From positions 1,674,001 to 1,738,000 of the forward strand of contig NC_019892.1 of NCBI RefSeq assembly GCF_000242455.2: DNA of 64,000 bases, in the 5' to 3' direction. Shown here one piece after another: positions 11,101 through 17,597 of the stretch. Within the stretch, counting starts at the first letter, position 1; each line of letters begins with the position of its first letter. The DNA is from Singulisphaera acidiphila DSM 18658 (GTDB lineage: Bacteria; Planctomycetota; Planctomycetia; Isosphaerales; Isosphaeraceae). Under the pieces are notes generated by a model. It was not told where the DNA came from and did no database searches. It was given only the letters and a program-made list of their open reading frames with translations. Made by a program: the position numbers and the translations under genes.

Positions 11101-11818
11101 GGTGAACGTTCTGGCGTCGAACTGGAGTTCGCGGGGTACCAGCGCGTACGGATGGGTATACCTTCACCAAGGTGGACGGTATGATGCCGGGAGCGAATTG
11201 TATAGTTTCCGGCATCGCGATTATTCTTCGATGCTAGGGCGTTGGACCAGCCAGGACCCAATCAGGTTTGCAGCAGGAGATGTGAATCTGTATCGCTATG
11301 TGAATAATTCGCCTGTGTTGCTAAACGATAGCTCAGGGCTTGCACCAAAAGATAAAAAATATGGATTGCCAGACCCATTCTGGAATTGGTATCACAGACA
11401 GTGCAAGAAAAAGGGCGACCTCGACGCTACAGCAGAGGAAGCCTTAGACCTTTACGAAGAGTGGCTTGACAAAGGCAAGCCAGGACCTGATGGAAAAGGG
11501 GGCAGGAAAGATAGAGGCAAAGGTTCAGGCGGTAGGTCAGGAGGCTCCTATCTGTCAATTCTTGGCCCAATTATCATCGATCAGCTCATAAAAGATAAAG
11601 ATGCGTTGGCTGACATGCTTCAGCGGGCACCTCGTATTGGAGACGAGGTTATTGGTGGTAATGACGATTATGGGCGGCAAGGTGCTGATTGGGGGCCAAA
11701 TTGGGTGCCAGATGACCCCAACGAGATCATTGGTGGCAATGATGATTATGGGCGAGGTGCTGATTGGGGGGAGGATTGCGGCGATCAACGGCCGAATCTT
11801 GGTGGCCATCGATTCTAA
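5123..11818 (+). CDS. Giant RHS/YD-repeat protein with variable C-terminal tip
   Basis: 2231 residues, ATG 5123 with AAGGA about 8 bases upstream. The N-terminus (FDALEARIVLG, residues 13-23) resembles the planctomycete LEPR-XLL motif found on large surface proteins. The body is rich in YD repeats (forms of YDxxGR, YTYDxLGR, YDYDxxG) from about residue 680 to 1990. The RHS core closes with SMLGRWTSQDPIRFAAGDVN and LYRYVNNSPVLLNDSSGL near residue 2072; the usual self-cleavage DPxG is replaced by DSSG. The last 160 residues form a distinct tip: LPDPFWNWYHRQ, a Gly/Lys-rich linker, and two copies of IGGNDDYGR. From about 11,340 the DNA turns AT-rich, as expected of an exchanged tip. RHS proteins usually encapsulate a toxic tip; toxicity here is inferred. 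A DUF4279-like gene follows. Confidence 0.9.
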   Translation: MSRRRQKSYQSSFDALEARIVLGYFSSGPIEETPLPTGPTCCPGSPIYSPQPNTGAGPAVATTKPVRSFDGTPLIFTADLQASASPFGQSWGHTRTWSGLNNSGPNGNGWAISELPYIVVAGGTNGASTPGGTPGTGIMPGTGQDDRITVVAGGTTAFTFSIPGTGPYTSYAPWGAEPSKLEYIPNPSPALRLTDPQGNVTEFYDVRRDLNGKPVAGSMAENLAQKYGRFKSYTSANGSTKSTASYDSSGSLTSVTFNDTATGDAGRLSYAYATVTNDLVTAVVGTPAQLLASVTLQRPDGSGSWKAVQRAQYTYYTGRVSNGMGGWQNDLNGRLGDLKLAEIENAIVSGGSTTWYGVESKYYRYYKFTGESNNVTSKGPTNNAATTGGPSPIQPAFGAYNPNAPAASDMLLFSGLKTVIEGESLARLAAAVPGYQAASDTTLMAYVNHFFKYERWADHVGADGNAETFGADSWNSNNNYFLRTGYRMGSRYRVVEEVAQGAGCSACTGGQGTYKYEYAANNFDKTYAYETTAIGYNSIEYNTWRMKTTEFLPNNTTAWGDNDRQIVYTNEVGQALLSVFVDVDRVSLAVMDMQAPLMSSGGAVITLTVPSHPYSTGDRIAITGVLPQLYNGVFTVTRVNANTLRFTLPYNYYGPGIDGSMVVPTPYFDQATVTRVIGEWATYYRYDNQGRLILHAEPSAISGYDDAYSDLLHEVSGNYQYLNDNSGFIQTFSYYTSTTATDIVAGGASGLLKSTYVQRGEVGTQIVQGVMTYYARTTGGATVYQIATDTVFGLDSGTALDFSDRNPRTTSYAYTWFTGTNQVESTTVRLPVISSNQYGPGTADVMTVVNDKYGRPIWTKDGGGFINFIAYDSLTGAVVKTIRDVNTTRTSDFTALPSGWVTPVGGGLHLITRSEVDGLGRTIKEIDPNGNVTYIVFNDAQHEYRIYRGWNATTHTTTGPIEVIREYRPVAGAPAGQQAVYYEVLTTNASPTFNLVTGAPTGQEIINGSNIQSLRRDITNSGGQIIESDVYFSFAGLTYSVSTAQLGAASNNSTTGNYHADIYHYDQRGRLDRVLNPTGTITRTVHDDLGRVVSVWVGTNDTGATDFDPHGAGAPNNMVQVSGYVYDNGGVGDSNLTKATLYPGGGAAARVTDYFYDWRDRLIASKVGVQASEATDVNRPITYLTLNNLGQTIVNEVFDGDGITITDANGDGVPDKPNSSFRRALSTYDYDNQGRLFLSKSYAVDQVTGTDSWIAYLFVGYWYDQRGNIIRHQVPGGLTQEIVYDGAGRKVKIYTSDGRGGSDWDDANTPNFDLVLEQVDYLYDANGNVLLTTTYERSHDDLYPGALSNPVFPHAPRVSYVASYYDALDRPTAVVNLGTNGGSTYLWTSTIPNRSDTALVTSYDYDDAGWLRTVTDPRGIASRTFHDAMGRTTKTIEAYTNGIPTDTTNKTIEYTYNGNGNLVALNVVLPGGGRQTTEYVYGVNTTGGSALVSNNLVAEVRHPDKSTGAASGTEKEVFTYNALGQVKTATDRNGTTHTYTYDVLGRQISDAITTSGSGIDRSVLRLETTYDVAGRPVFLTSYNAASGGSVVNQVLRVYNGFGQLITEYQSHSGAVNTSTTPKVQYGYTASYAIYGRNFSRLTSMTYPDGRILRYGYTVGMDDYISRIGYLADDNGSGGVGIHLEDYKYLGLNTVVSRSRPEPGVSLSYIKRTGESNGDAGDQYTGLDRFGRIIDQRWLNPSTGTATDRFQYGYDRNGNRLYRDNLLDSAMDELYHASGSGNGYDSLNQLTGFVRGALSASTPGGTLDTVSSPSRSQAWDFDALGNWKSVSTNGTSQTRNHNAQNQVTGVGASTLTYDANGNMTTDETGRRFVYDGWNRLMEVKNSNNNLLVDYTYDSLGRRISGDNGTVVHLYYSAQWQMLEERISGVAVAQNVWSPTYVDALVLRDRDVISGLDGILEERLYVQQDANWNVTAITDRTGAVVERYIYDPYGQVNVLASNWSSRGTSAYGWVYLHQGGRYDAGSELYSFRHRDYSSMLGRWTSQDPIRFAAGDVNLYRYVNNSPVLLNDSSGLAPKDKKYGLPDPFWNWYHRQCKKKGDLDATAEEALDLYEEWLDKGKPGPDGKGGRKDRGKGSGGRSGGSYLSILGPIIIDQLIKDKDALADMLQRAPRIGDEVIGGNDDYGRQGADWGPNWVPDDPNEIIGGNDDYGRGADWGEDCGDQRPNLGGHRF

Positions 11819-11848
11819 CACTAGATGAGCAATATCAACTTGATTTCG

Positions 11849-11891
11849 AGTTTGTATGGAACTCCAGCTATGCTGGAGTTCCATACAAACT
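11849..11891. repeat. Perfect 20-bp inverted repeat with 3-base loop
   Basis: The arm at 11849-11868 (starts AGTTTGTATGG, ends CTCCAGC) is the exact reverse complement of 11872-11891, with TAT between. It sits 30 bases after the RHS stop and 54 bases before the next start. There is no T run, so it is not a classical terminator, although it could still end or attenuate transcription; it could also be a recombination site for tip exchange. Confidence 0.9.
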
Positions 11892-11945
11892 GGCATTCAT
11901 TCTGTAAATGTTGGCAGAATATAGTTATTTCAATGGAGTTCATAC

Positions 11946-12326
11946 GTGAAAAAATATATTGTTTCGTTTGAAATTGCTTCTTTTCTTCATACGCTTCAAG
12001 AATTACAAAATATTTTGAATTTGCCTAGCATGGACGACTGCAAAGACCTTGGGGAGTCTGGAGTGACAGTATGGCGAGTTTACTCGTTGGCAGAGCCTGC
12101 CGCCTCAATCGAAGACCATTTTCAATCTCTTCTCACGGAAATCAAAAAGGCAACGCTTGATTTTGCGGTTCTAAAGAGTAGCGATAATGTTGAGCTGTAT
12201 CTTAACGTTGCTTGTATGTTTGATACCGCGAATTGCTCTGTGTTGATCACTAGAAGCATGATTGAGCTTGCAGTTCAATTGGATGCCGAAATTGAAATTA
12301 CTACCTACGTGACTGATTACTCCTGA
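11946..12326 (+). CDS. DUF4279-like protein, putative immunity partner of the RHS tip
   Basis: 126 residues, ATG 11946, AT-rich. No signal peptide or membrane segment, so cytosolic. The layout fits DUF4279: an N-terminal strand YIVSFEIAS, a central VWRVYSL followed by SIEDHFQSLLTEIK, and a C-terminal block LYLNVACMFDT...LITRSMIELAVQLDAEIEI-TTYV. DUF4279 proteins are often encoded just after RHS or other polymorphic toxins and are thought to act as immunity proteins. Position, orientation and shared low GC with the RHS tip support a toxin-immunity pair here; that role is inference. The family call rests on pattern recognition, without a search. Confidence 0.6.
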   Translation: MKKYIVSFEIASFLHTLQELQNILNLPSMDDCKDLGESGVTVWRVYSLAEPAASIEDHFQSLLTEIKKATLDFAVLKSSDNVELYLNVACMFDTANCSVLITRSMIELAVQLDAEIEITTYVTDYS

Positions 12327-12733
12327 CTGCTACGTCAAGGACATGATGGGATGCTCATGGATTGGGATTATTAGAGCTTGCGAGGATAATGTTCGGAGGG
12401 ACGAGAAAAGCTTTCGGGTGCTAGGTGTACACGGATTTACTGGGATGACGTAGATGCAAAGGCCAGCCGTCATTCTCTCAATCCGCTTGTTAAGGTAGGC
12501 GAGGCCGTCACCGACTCCAAGGTCCCAGAAATGCAGCTAAGGGCTGGGACGAAATGCACTTTATATCCGAGTTTTGGCTCCGGCAATCGAGTTAGGATCG
12601 CCAATTCAATAATTTCCTGGTTCTCGCCCAGATCGATAACCTTAGCCAGGATCATCACGACCTCGCAACGGATGCCCTCCCATGACGTGCAGCCCCGAGA
12701 TTGAGCACTCGATGCGGTGCTTTATGCGACTCG
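12327..12733. other. Intergenic region between immunity gene and IS remnant
   Basis: About 400 bases. A 62-codon minus-strand frame (12470-12658) is open but matches nothing I recognise. GC content rises again towards the transposase remnant. Confidence 0.4.
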
Positions 12734-13379
12734 CTCTCGGAGAAGGACGGCAGGTGGTATGCGGCTATCGAGGCCGCCAAGCTGGGCCACAGAAGGACGG
12801 CCTATGTCTCCACCCTGCTGGGCTGTGATCCCAAGACCATTCGCAAGAGGACCTGGGTCAAACTCCCCGACGATCTCGGCTAGCGGGTCCGTAAAAAAAG
12901 GGGCGGATGACACCGGTGAGTTCGCCTGTGGCAGCCTTGAACGATGATGGGAGGGCCAGGGCCGGGCGATCTATCCCCGGGCGAATTCCGTCCTGATGCA
13001 GTGCGGCGGCAGCAACAGTGCCAGCCATTACCTGTTTCAAGGTGGATCTTCAGCAACTGGTCGACCGGCTCGGGATCGGGATCCGTGTGGCGCGCTATCC
13101 CCCGCACAGCTCGAAGTACAATCCGATCGAACACAGGCTGTTCCCCCATGTGACCCGAGTGTACCAAGGGGTGATCTTCGAGAGTGTGGAGTTGGTGAAG
13201 GAGTTGATGGAGAAGGAGCAGACAAGCACGGGGCTGCGGATGACGGTAGGGATCCTGGGCAAGGAGTACCAGGCGGGGCGGAAGTATGCGGAAGGTTTCA
13301 AGAAAGACATGAAGATTATGTTCGATGAAGTTCCCTCCCCTCGAAATGGAATTACCGGGCGGTCCCGAGCGGGTCATAA
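12734..13379 (+). pseudogene. Decayed ISAzo13-family transposase
   Basis: Fragments in several frames add up to the two ends of an ISAzo13-type transposase. The N-terminal piece (from 12734) reads LSEKDGRWYAAIEAAKLGH...LGCDPKTIRK...LPDDLG and then hits an in-frame TAG before RVRKKG. The C-terminal piece (13018-13340) reads LQQLVDRLGIGIRVARYPPH, SSKYNPIEHRLFPHVTRVYQ, EKEQTSTGL and GRKYAEGF. The last residues WNYRAVPSGS are in a third frame and end at TAA 13377-13379. The central part, where the DDE residues should lie, is mostly deleted. The element is inactive; I could not define its terminal repeats. Confidence 0.8.
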
Positions 13380-13408
13380 TTTCAGGAAGTTATTGAATCG
13401 GCGATTCT

Positions 13409-13490
13409 ATGGACACTGATCAGGAGCTGGAACGCAAGTTTGTCTCAATCTTTCCCTGCCTCGATGAGAGGCAGCGGCAGTACGCTTCTC
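13409..13490 (+). pseudogene. N-terminal fragment of a second ISAzo13-type transposase
   Basis: Thirty bases after the first remnant a new ATG opens MDTDQELERKF, then FPCLDERQRQ, which is the typical beginning of ISAzo13-family transposases. Similarity fades after about 13490 and the frame stops soon after, at about 13568. A C-terminus directly followed by an N-terminus suggests two element copies in tandem that have collapsed. Confidence 0.6.
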
Positions 13491-13579
13491 CTTGTTTGCG
13501 GAAGGAATTCTTGCTATGCGCCATGCTGGCCTTGCCTTGTGGAACGAAAGTTGGGCCAGAATTTAATATGTTCTAAATC

Positions 13580-13816
13580 CACGGCCTTTGGCCGTGCGAC
13601 CCGAAGAGCTTCGAGCGATCCGGCGTGCATTCCTAGCATTCCGTAAGTCACCCTCGGGATCGGTCTGAAAGACTCCGAGCGAGGGGCTGCGGTCGACACG
13701 AGCGGGACCGTGAGCAGTGTATTGCGAGTCTGACATCCACGCCCCCAACGGGGGCTACCTCACGTAGACGGCCCCCTCGGGGGGGCCTTCCTAATACCAC
13801 GTCCTTTGGGCGTGGT
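13580..13816. repeat. Cluster of short GC hairpins (REP-like)
   Basis: Four compact stem-loops: CACGGCC-TTT-GGCCGTG (13580-13596), GCCCCC-AAC-GGGGGC (13741-13755), GGCCCCC...GGGGGCC (13770-13787) and ACCACGTCC-TTT-GGGCGTGGT (13796-13816). The first and last share the layout CCACG-CC-TTT-GG-CGTG, so they look like members of one repeat family. No protein motif is visible between them. They fill the gap between the IS remnants and the TPR gene. Confidence 0.6.
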
Positions 13817-13884
13817 TGATTATTCAGAATATTTAGGAGTGAGTGGTTTCGTGTTTTATTATTGAGTAATGAGGTACGATCTTG

Positions 13885-15303
13885 ATGGAGCTTCCTGGCG
13901 GGTACCCATTGATGCTCGACGATGGGGTTTTAGCCGAGTCGGCGTCGGGAGACGGTCGCCTCGTCTTATGGCTCCCTGGTGCCCAGGTGAATGGATTCCG
14001 GTATTGGGATCGCGTGGGCACGGCGGCCGGTGCGACGGTGACTTCGAGTGAAGGCATCAGCTTTGTGGCTGCTGTCTTGACCCCGGCGCGGCAGCGAATT
14101 GGGTTTGACGTATCGGGCCTCTTCCGCCGCCTGGTCAGGACGGAAACCGAACCGAGTTGGGCGCTCCCCGGCGGGGGGAATTGCGAACGATCCGGGCCGA
14201 GGCGGGCTGACCTCTTGCTCGTCTGGGCCGAGGATGAGACGGGCTCACTCGACGAAGCTCGAATCAGGGGGCAATGGCCCACATTACGCAAAATCCGGGG
14301 GATTGGCCGAAATCTCTGGTTGGTTATTGGTGTCGAACCCGATCAGGTCAAGGCCGAACCAACACCGGCGGCGACCGACCTGCCACCAGTAATTGCCTCG
14401 CACCAGCTTGCCAACCGCGCGCTGAACGAAGCACGTCAGGCTGGGGATCGTTCTCGCGAGGTCACGGCCCTGATCGACCTCGCTGTCGCCTACCTGCACA
14501 AACGCGATGCTCAGCCTGCGGTGTCGCTGCTGGAGGAAGCGCTCAATGGGGCTCGCCGGCTCGGTGATCGGGCACGGGAACTCGACGCGACGATCAACCT
14601 GGCCCAGGCTGTCCTGATACTGGGTCACCTGGATCAGGGGATCGCGATGCTCGGGTCGGCGATTGCCTACGCTCGCGAGGTCGGCGACCGCTATACTGAG
14701 AAGGTCGCGTTGGAACACCTGGGGCATGCCCAACAAGGGAGGGCCGACCACGCCAGGGCTCTTACTCACTTCGAGCAGGCGCTGGCGATTGCCCGCGACT
14801 TGGGGGATGCTCAGCATGTGGCTATGCTGCTCTGGTATGCAGGAATCGCCCATGCCGAGCTCGGCCAACTGGACAGGGCGATCGCGCGAGGGGAAGAGGC
14901 CGTCGACCTGCTTCGCCGACTGAGGAAGCCGCAGGCTGAGCCATATGCCCAGCATCTGGCCGGCTATCGGTCGGGCAATGCCTCGAGAGCGTCGGCTCTC
15001 AGCGCGGGTGGAGGCTTCGACGCGAGCGTGATCACGACCAATGCGCAGCTCCAGCCTCAGGCCCCGACGACCACGGCTGGCCCTGGTCTGCTTCGCATGG
15101 CCCTGACCGCCACCAAGGCGGCTGCGGCATTTGCAGGCTCGGGGTTCAAGACCGTCCCCTTGGAGGTCTACCAGGCGCGGCTGGCGACTTGCATGCCCTG
15201 CGAGATGTTCACGGGCGTGCGCTGTCGTGTCTGCGGGTGCATTACCGCCGCCAAGGCTCGGCTGCCCCACGAGGACTGTCCGGCTGGGAAATGGCCTTCT
15301 TGA
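13885..15303 (+). CDS. TPR protein with cysteine-rich C-terminal tail
   Basis: 472 residues from ATG 13885; a TTG three bases upstream is also possible and is slightly better spaced from GAGG at 13871. Residues 1-150 are unlike anything I recognise. Residues about 175-365 contain tetratricopeptide repeats of the Rapsyn/LGN type (ALIDLAVAYLHKRDAQPAVS, ALEHLGHAQQGRADHARALT, WYAGIAHAELGQLDRAIA). After a low-complexity linker the tail reads CMPC (436-439), CRVCGC (447-452) and DCPAGKW (465-470). Six cysteines with this spacing suggest a zinc or metal site. TPRs imply protein-protein contact; the partner is unknown. No signal peptide. Confidence 0.8.
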   Translation: MELPGGYPLMLDDGVLAESASGDGRLVLWLPGAQVNGFRYWDRVGTAAGATVTSSEGISFVAAVLTPARQRIGFDVSGLFRRLVRTETEPSWALPGGGNCERSGPRRADLLLVWAEDETGSLDEARIRGQWPTLRKIRGIGRNLWLVIGVEPDQVKAEPTPAATDLPPVIASHQLANRALNEARQAGDRSREVTALIDLAVAYLHKRDAQPAVSLLEEALNGARRLGDRARELDATINLAQAVLILGHLDQGIAMLGSAIAYAREVGDRYTEKVALEHLGHAQQGRADHARALTHFEQALAIARDLGDAQHVAMLLWYAGIAHAELGQLDRAIARGEEAVDLLRRLRKPQAEPYAQHLAGYRSGNASRASALSAGGGFDASVITTNAQLQPQAPTTTAGPGLLRMALTATKAAAAFAGSGFKTVPLEVYQARLATCMPCEMFTGVRCRVCGCITAAKARLPHEDCPAGKWPS

Positions 15304-15399
15304 TCCGCATTTCCCGGTCGGCTCGGGGGCAACGGGGAACGCTCTTGTGGCACAATTCACAAGCGTTTTCCGCATTCCCTGGGACCGCAGGCGACCTGC

Positions 15400-15512
15400 C
15401 CGCAATTGAATTGAATTCAATTGTTCAATTCAAATGAATCTAGAGTGGGCGGGGCGCCCGCGGTCCCAGGGGAATTGAATCGGATTGAATTGAGGAGTGG
15501 GCGGAACGCTCG
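15400..15512. repeat. AT-palindromic short repeats upstream of ferredoxin 3' end
   Basis: The stretch contains overlapping palindromes built from AATTGAATT/AATTCAATT units (about 15404-15435) and again GGAATTGAATCGGATTGAATTG (split here: GGAATTGAATC then GGATTGAATTG, about 15471-15491). AGAGTGGGCGG and GGAGTGGGCGG also occur twice. No gene is seen. The function is unknown; it may be a hairpin between convergent genes. Confidence 0.5.
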
Positions 15513-15836
15513 TCAATCGGCTGGGCGAGGGCCGGGCGTGACGCCCGAAGCTGCTGCGCGGCCGAGCACGCGAATGGTCAGGTCGGAGTCGACGCGGATC
15601 TGACAGGCGAGTCGAATGTCCGGGGCTAGGCTGGCCTCGCGAGCGAGTCGGGCCTGCTCGAGCTCACCCATCGGGCCAGGCTCGCCGGTGACGATCTGGA
15701 CGCGGCAGGTCGTGCAACGTGCATTGCCGCCGCAGCGGTGCATGATGTCGATTCCGGCATCTTCGATCGCGAGGACCAACTTCGTTCCCGACTCGACCTC
15801 GAACGACTTCTCGTCCTCAACTGTCACGGTAGGCAT
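15513..15836 (-). CDS. 2Fe-2S plant-type ferredoxin
   Basis: 107 residues from ATG 15836 (MPTVTVEDEKSFEVESGTKL). The cluster ligands are visible as Cys35, Cys41, Cys44 (RCGGNARCTTC) and Cys78 (LACQIRV), the CX5CX2C...C arrangement of the 2Fe-2S ferredoxin fold. Such proteins carry single electrons in the cytosol. No reductase or oxygenase gene is next to it, so the partner cannot be named. The end, after residue 90, is a short non-conserved tail. Confidence 0.92.
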   Translation of the reverse strand: MPTVTVEDEKSFEVESGTKLVLAIEDAGIDIMHRCGGNARCTTCRVQIVTGEPGPMGELEQARLAREASLAPDIRLACQIRVDSDLTIRVLGRAAASGVTPGPRPAD

Positions 15837-16057
15837 TGCAGTTCGGCTCCAAGGCACTCAAAAGGACAGGCGAATTCCGCATCCGAATCCGAAACCCGCC
15901 AAGCAAAAGATGCTTCGCGGGGTAGGACCACGCTTCAAAAGAGTCTCGACAGGCATGCGGTCACTGAATCAGAACAGAGTCATGGGCCTATTGGCAATTG
16001 GCAAGGCCTGGAATGCGCGCGTTGCGGGGCGGAACGCCTTCATTTGCGGGTTGCGGC

Positions 16058-16759
16058 TCAGATGTTGTCGACCTTCACGCTGCGATGATCCCGCTCGGAA
16101 CGGGCGTGGTGCCAGATCAGGTCCATGACTTCCTTGGGATCCTGGACGCCAGTCACGTAGAAGACAGGCAGGTCATGCGCGGAGGAGACAACGACCACGG
16201 TTCCAAGCGAAAGCCATCGCTCGATCAAGGTCTGGCGGGTGAAGATGTCCTTGACGCAGAGCAACTCCATCATGTCTCGCCGCCGTCGCATCAGGCCCGT
16301 GGAGACGAACAGGCGACGCGTCGTCAGGCGGTAGTGGTGGCCAAAATGAGCCTGGAGCATCCGGTAGATGAGCGCCAGCCAGAGCAGGCCGACAAGGACC
16401 CCGGCTGTCACGGCCAGCCATCCCAGGTCGTTCTCGGCCCGGTATCCCCACGCATAGCCGGCGAACGCCAGCCAGGCGACGGTCAGGAACGCGCGAAAGG
16501 CGATCCGTCCCATAAAGTTCCGCATGGCGTATCGGGCTTCCCAGACAACCTCTTCCCCTTCGATGCCCGCCCCTTGAGTCGCCACTTCGGGTTTGTTTGC
16601 CGTCGCATCGCCGGCTTCGGGGGTGGTCCCCGCCGGATCCGGCCCTTGAGGGGGGTAAAGCGCATGGGCCGGCTCCGGTTCGGTCACGGTAGGAGGACCA
16701 TCGAACCGCGTGGTGACCGCCGTCGTCGAGAGGGTCGGGCTGGTATCGTTGGTGGCCAT
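16058..16759 (-). CDS. PH-domain (bPH2-type) membrane protein
   Basis: 233 residues from ATG 16759, preceded by GGAAGGGAG; a frame start at 16798 gives a non-conserved extension. Residues 1-75 are a Pro/Thr/Ala-rich, probably disordered region. Two hydrophobic segments lie near residues 95-117 (FRAFLTVAWLAFAGYAWGY) and 123-145 (WLAVTAGVLVGLLWLALIY). The C-terminal part (HHYRLTTRRLFVSTGLMRR...VKDIFTRQTLIERWLSLGTV...FYVTGVQDPKEVMDLIW) matches the bacterial PH domain formerly DUF304. Such proteins are membrane-anchored with a cytosolic PH fold; the ligand is unknown. Confidence 0.8.
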   Translation of the reverse strand: MATNDTSPTLSTTAVTTRFDGPPTVTEPEPAHALYPPQGPDPAGTTPEAGDATANKPEVATQGAGIEGEEVVWEARYAMRNFMGRIAFRAFLTVAWLAFAGYAWGYRAENDLGWLAVTAGVLVGLLWLALIYRMLQAHFGHHYRLTTRRLFVSTGLMRRRRDMMELLCVKDIFTRQTLIERWLSLGTVVVVSSAHDLPVFYVTGVQDPKEVMDLIWHHARSERDHRSVKVDNI

Positions 16760-17234
16760 CGGAGGCAACTCCCTTCCACTATGAGCCAAGGGGGGCATGC
16801 TGCCCCATTTTTTGATTCGTGTTCGTTCGGCAGGCTGCTAAAGGGAGCATGGAGCAAATCTCGGACCAAGAAGAGAGGAGGCGGGCTTGGCGTCGTGTCT
16901 CACCCCTTTCGCTTTTATTCCTGTTTTGGCCGGGCCGAGGGCATTCGGATTTGGAAGTCCTCTTGAATTCAGGCGTGAATGTGTGCGGTTTTCTTGGTGT
17001 GAACGTGCCGGGGACCGAGGCGGGAGCGGAGGCTCTGGAAGAAAAAGGAATCAGTGGACGGGTTTTTCTTGAACTGTTAGAGAAAGGCCTTTAGATTGGG
17101 CGTCAGACCTGTGACATCGGTCGATTTCATAAAATCGCTGAAGTGACCGACCTGATGAGTTTCCGAAACCTGCGTAGCTCGAGGAACGCTTCACTCAAGG
17201 GTGTCCCTCGCGTGCGTCGTCGTGGGGAGGGAGC
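16760..17234. other. Intergenic region
   Basis: About 475 bases between divergent genes. A plus-strand frame of 91 codons (16819-17094) is open but shows no motif and no ribosome-binding site. A hairpin CGATTT-CAT-AAAATCG lies near 17122-17138. Promoters for both neighbours must lie here. Confidence 0.4.
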
Positions 17235-17450
17235 ATGAACGTGCGGTCGATCGCCTTGCAAACCGTCGGCGTCTTGTTGCTCGGTCTCTGCGGTGTCTCT
17301 GGTTGTGGGGGGGCCTTGTCGGACACCGGGCCGACCGAGCAACCGAACATCGGTCCGGGGGTTCCCGCAGGAAGCCCCGTTTTCGGGGCCAAGAGTGACT
17401 TGAAGGCTACCACTTCTGCGTCCGCCGCCTCGAAGAATGCGACGAAGTAG
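17235..17450 (+). CDS. Small lipoprotein
   Basis: 71 residues, ATG 17235 with GGGAGG about 5 bases upstream. A hydrophobic signal ends in the lipobox-like VSGC (Cys24), so it is probably lipidated and membrane-anchored. The rest (Pro/Gly/Ser/Ala-rich, ending KNATK) has no domain. It stands just upstream of a DUF1559 gene, the same arrangement as the lipoprotein at 28489, which suggests that these pairs function together. Confidence 0.7.
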   Translation: MNVRSIALQTVGVLLLGLCGVSGCGGALSDTGPTEQPNIGPGVPAGSPVFGAKSDLKATTSASAASKNATK

Positions 17451-17597
17451 TCGCCAACCCTGACATTTCTCGTCCCCCCACGAATCGAGAGCTCGACCAG
17501 GGCTCGCTTCCGCCTGATCTCCGCGCTGGTGGCCCTGGCCATCCCGTTCCTTCGGCCTTGTTCTGATGATTTTGACTTACAAGGGGAGGAGTCCGGC

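Noticed and set aside
12470..12658. 62-codon minus-strand frame between immunity gene and IS remnant
   Set aside because: Not recognised and without start signal; may be a fragment of something but cannot be supported.
13741..13816. CRISPR array
   Set aside because: The hairpins are palindromic and not regularly spaced direct repeats with unique spacers.
16819..17094. 91-codon plus-strand frame
   Set aside because: No motif; Gly/Glu-rich by base composition; no start signal.
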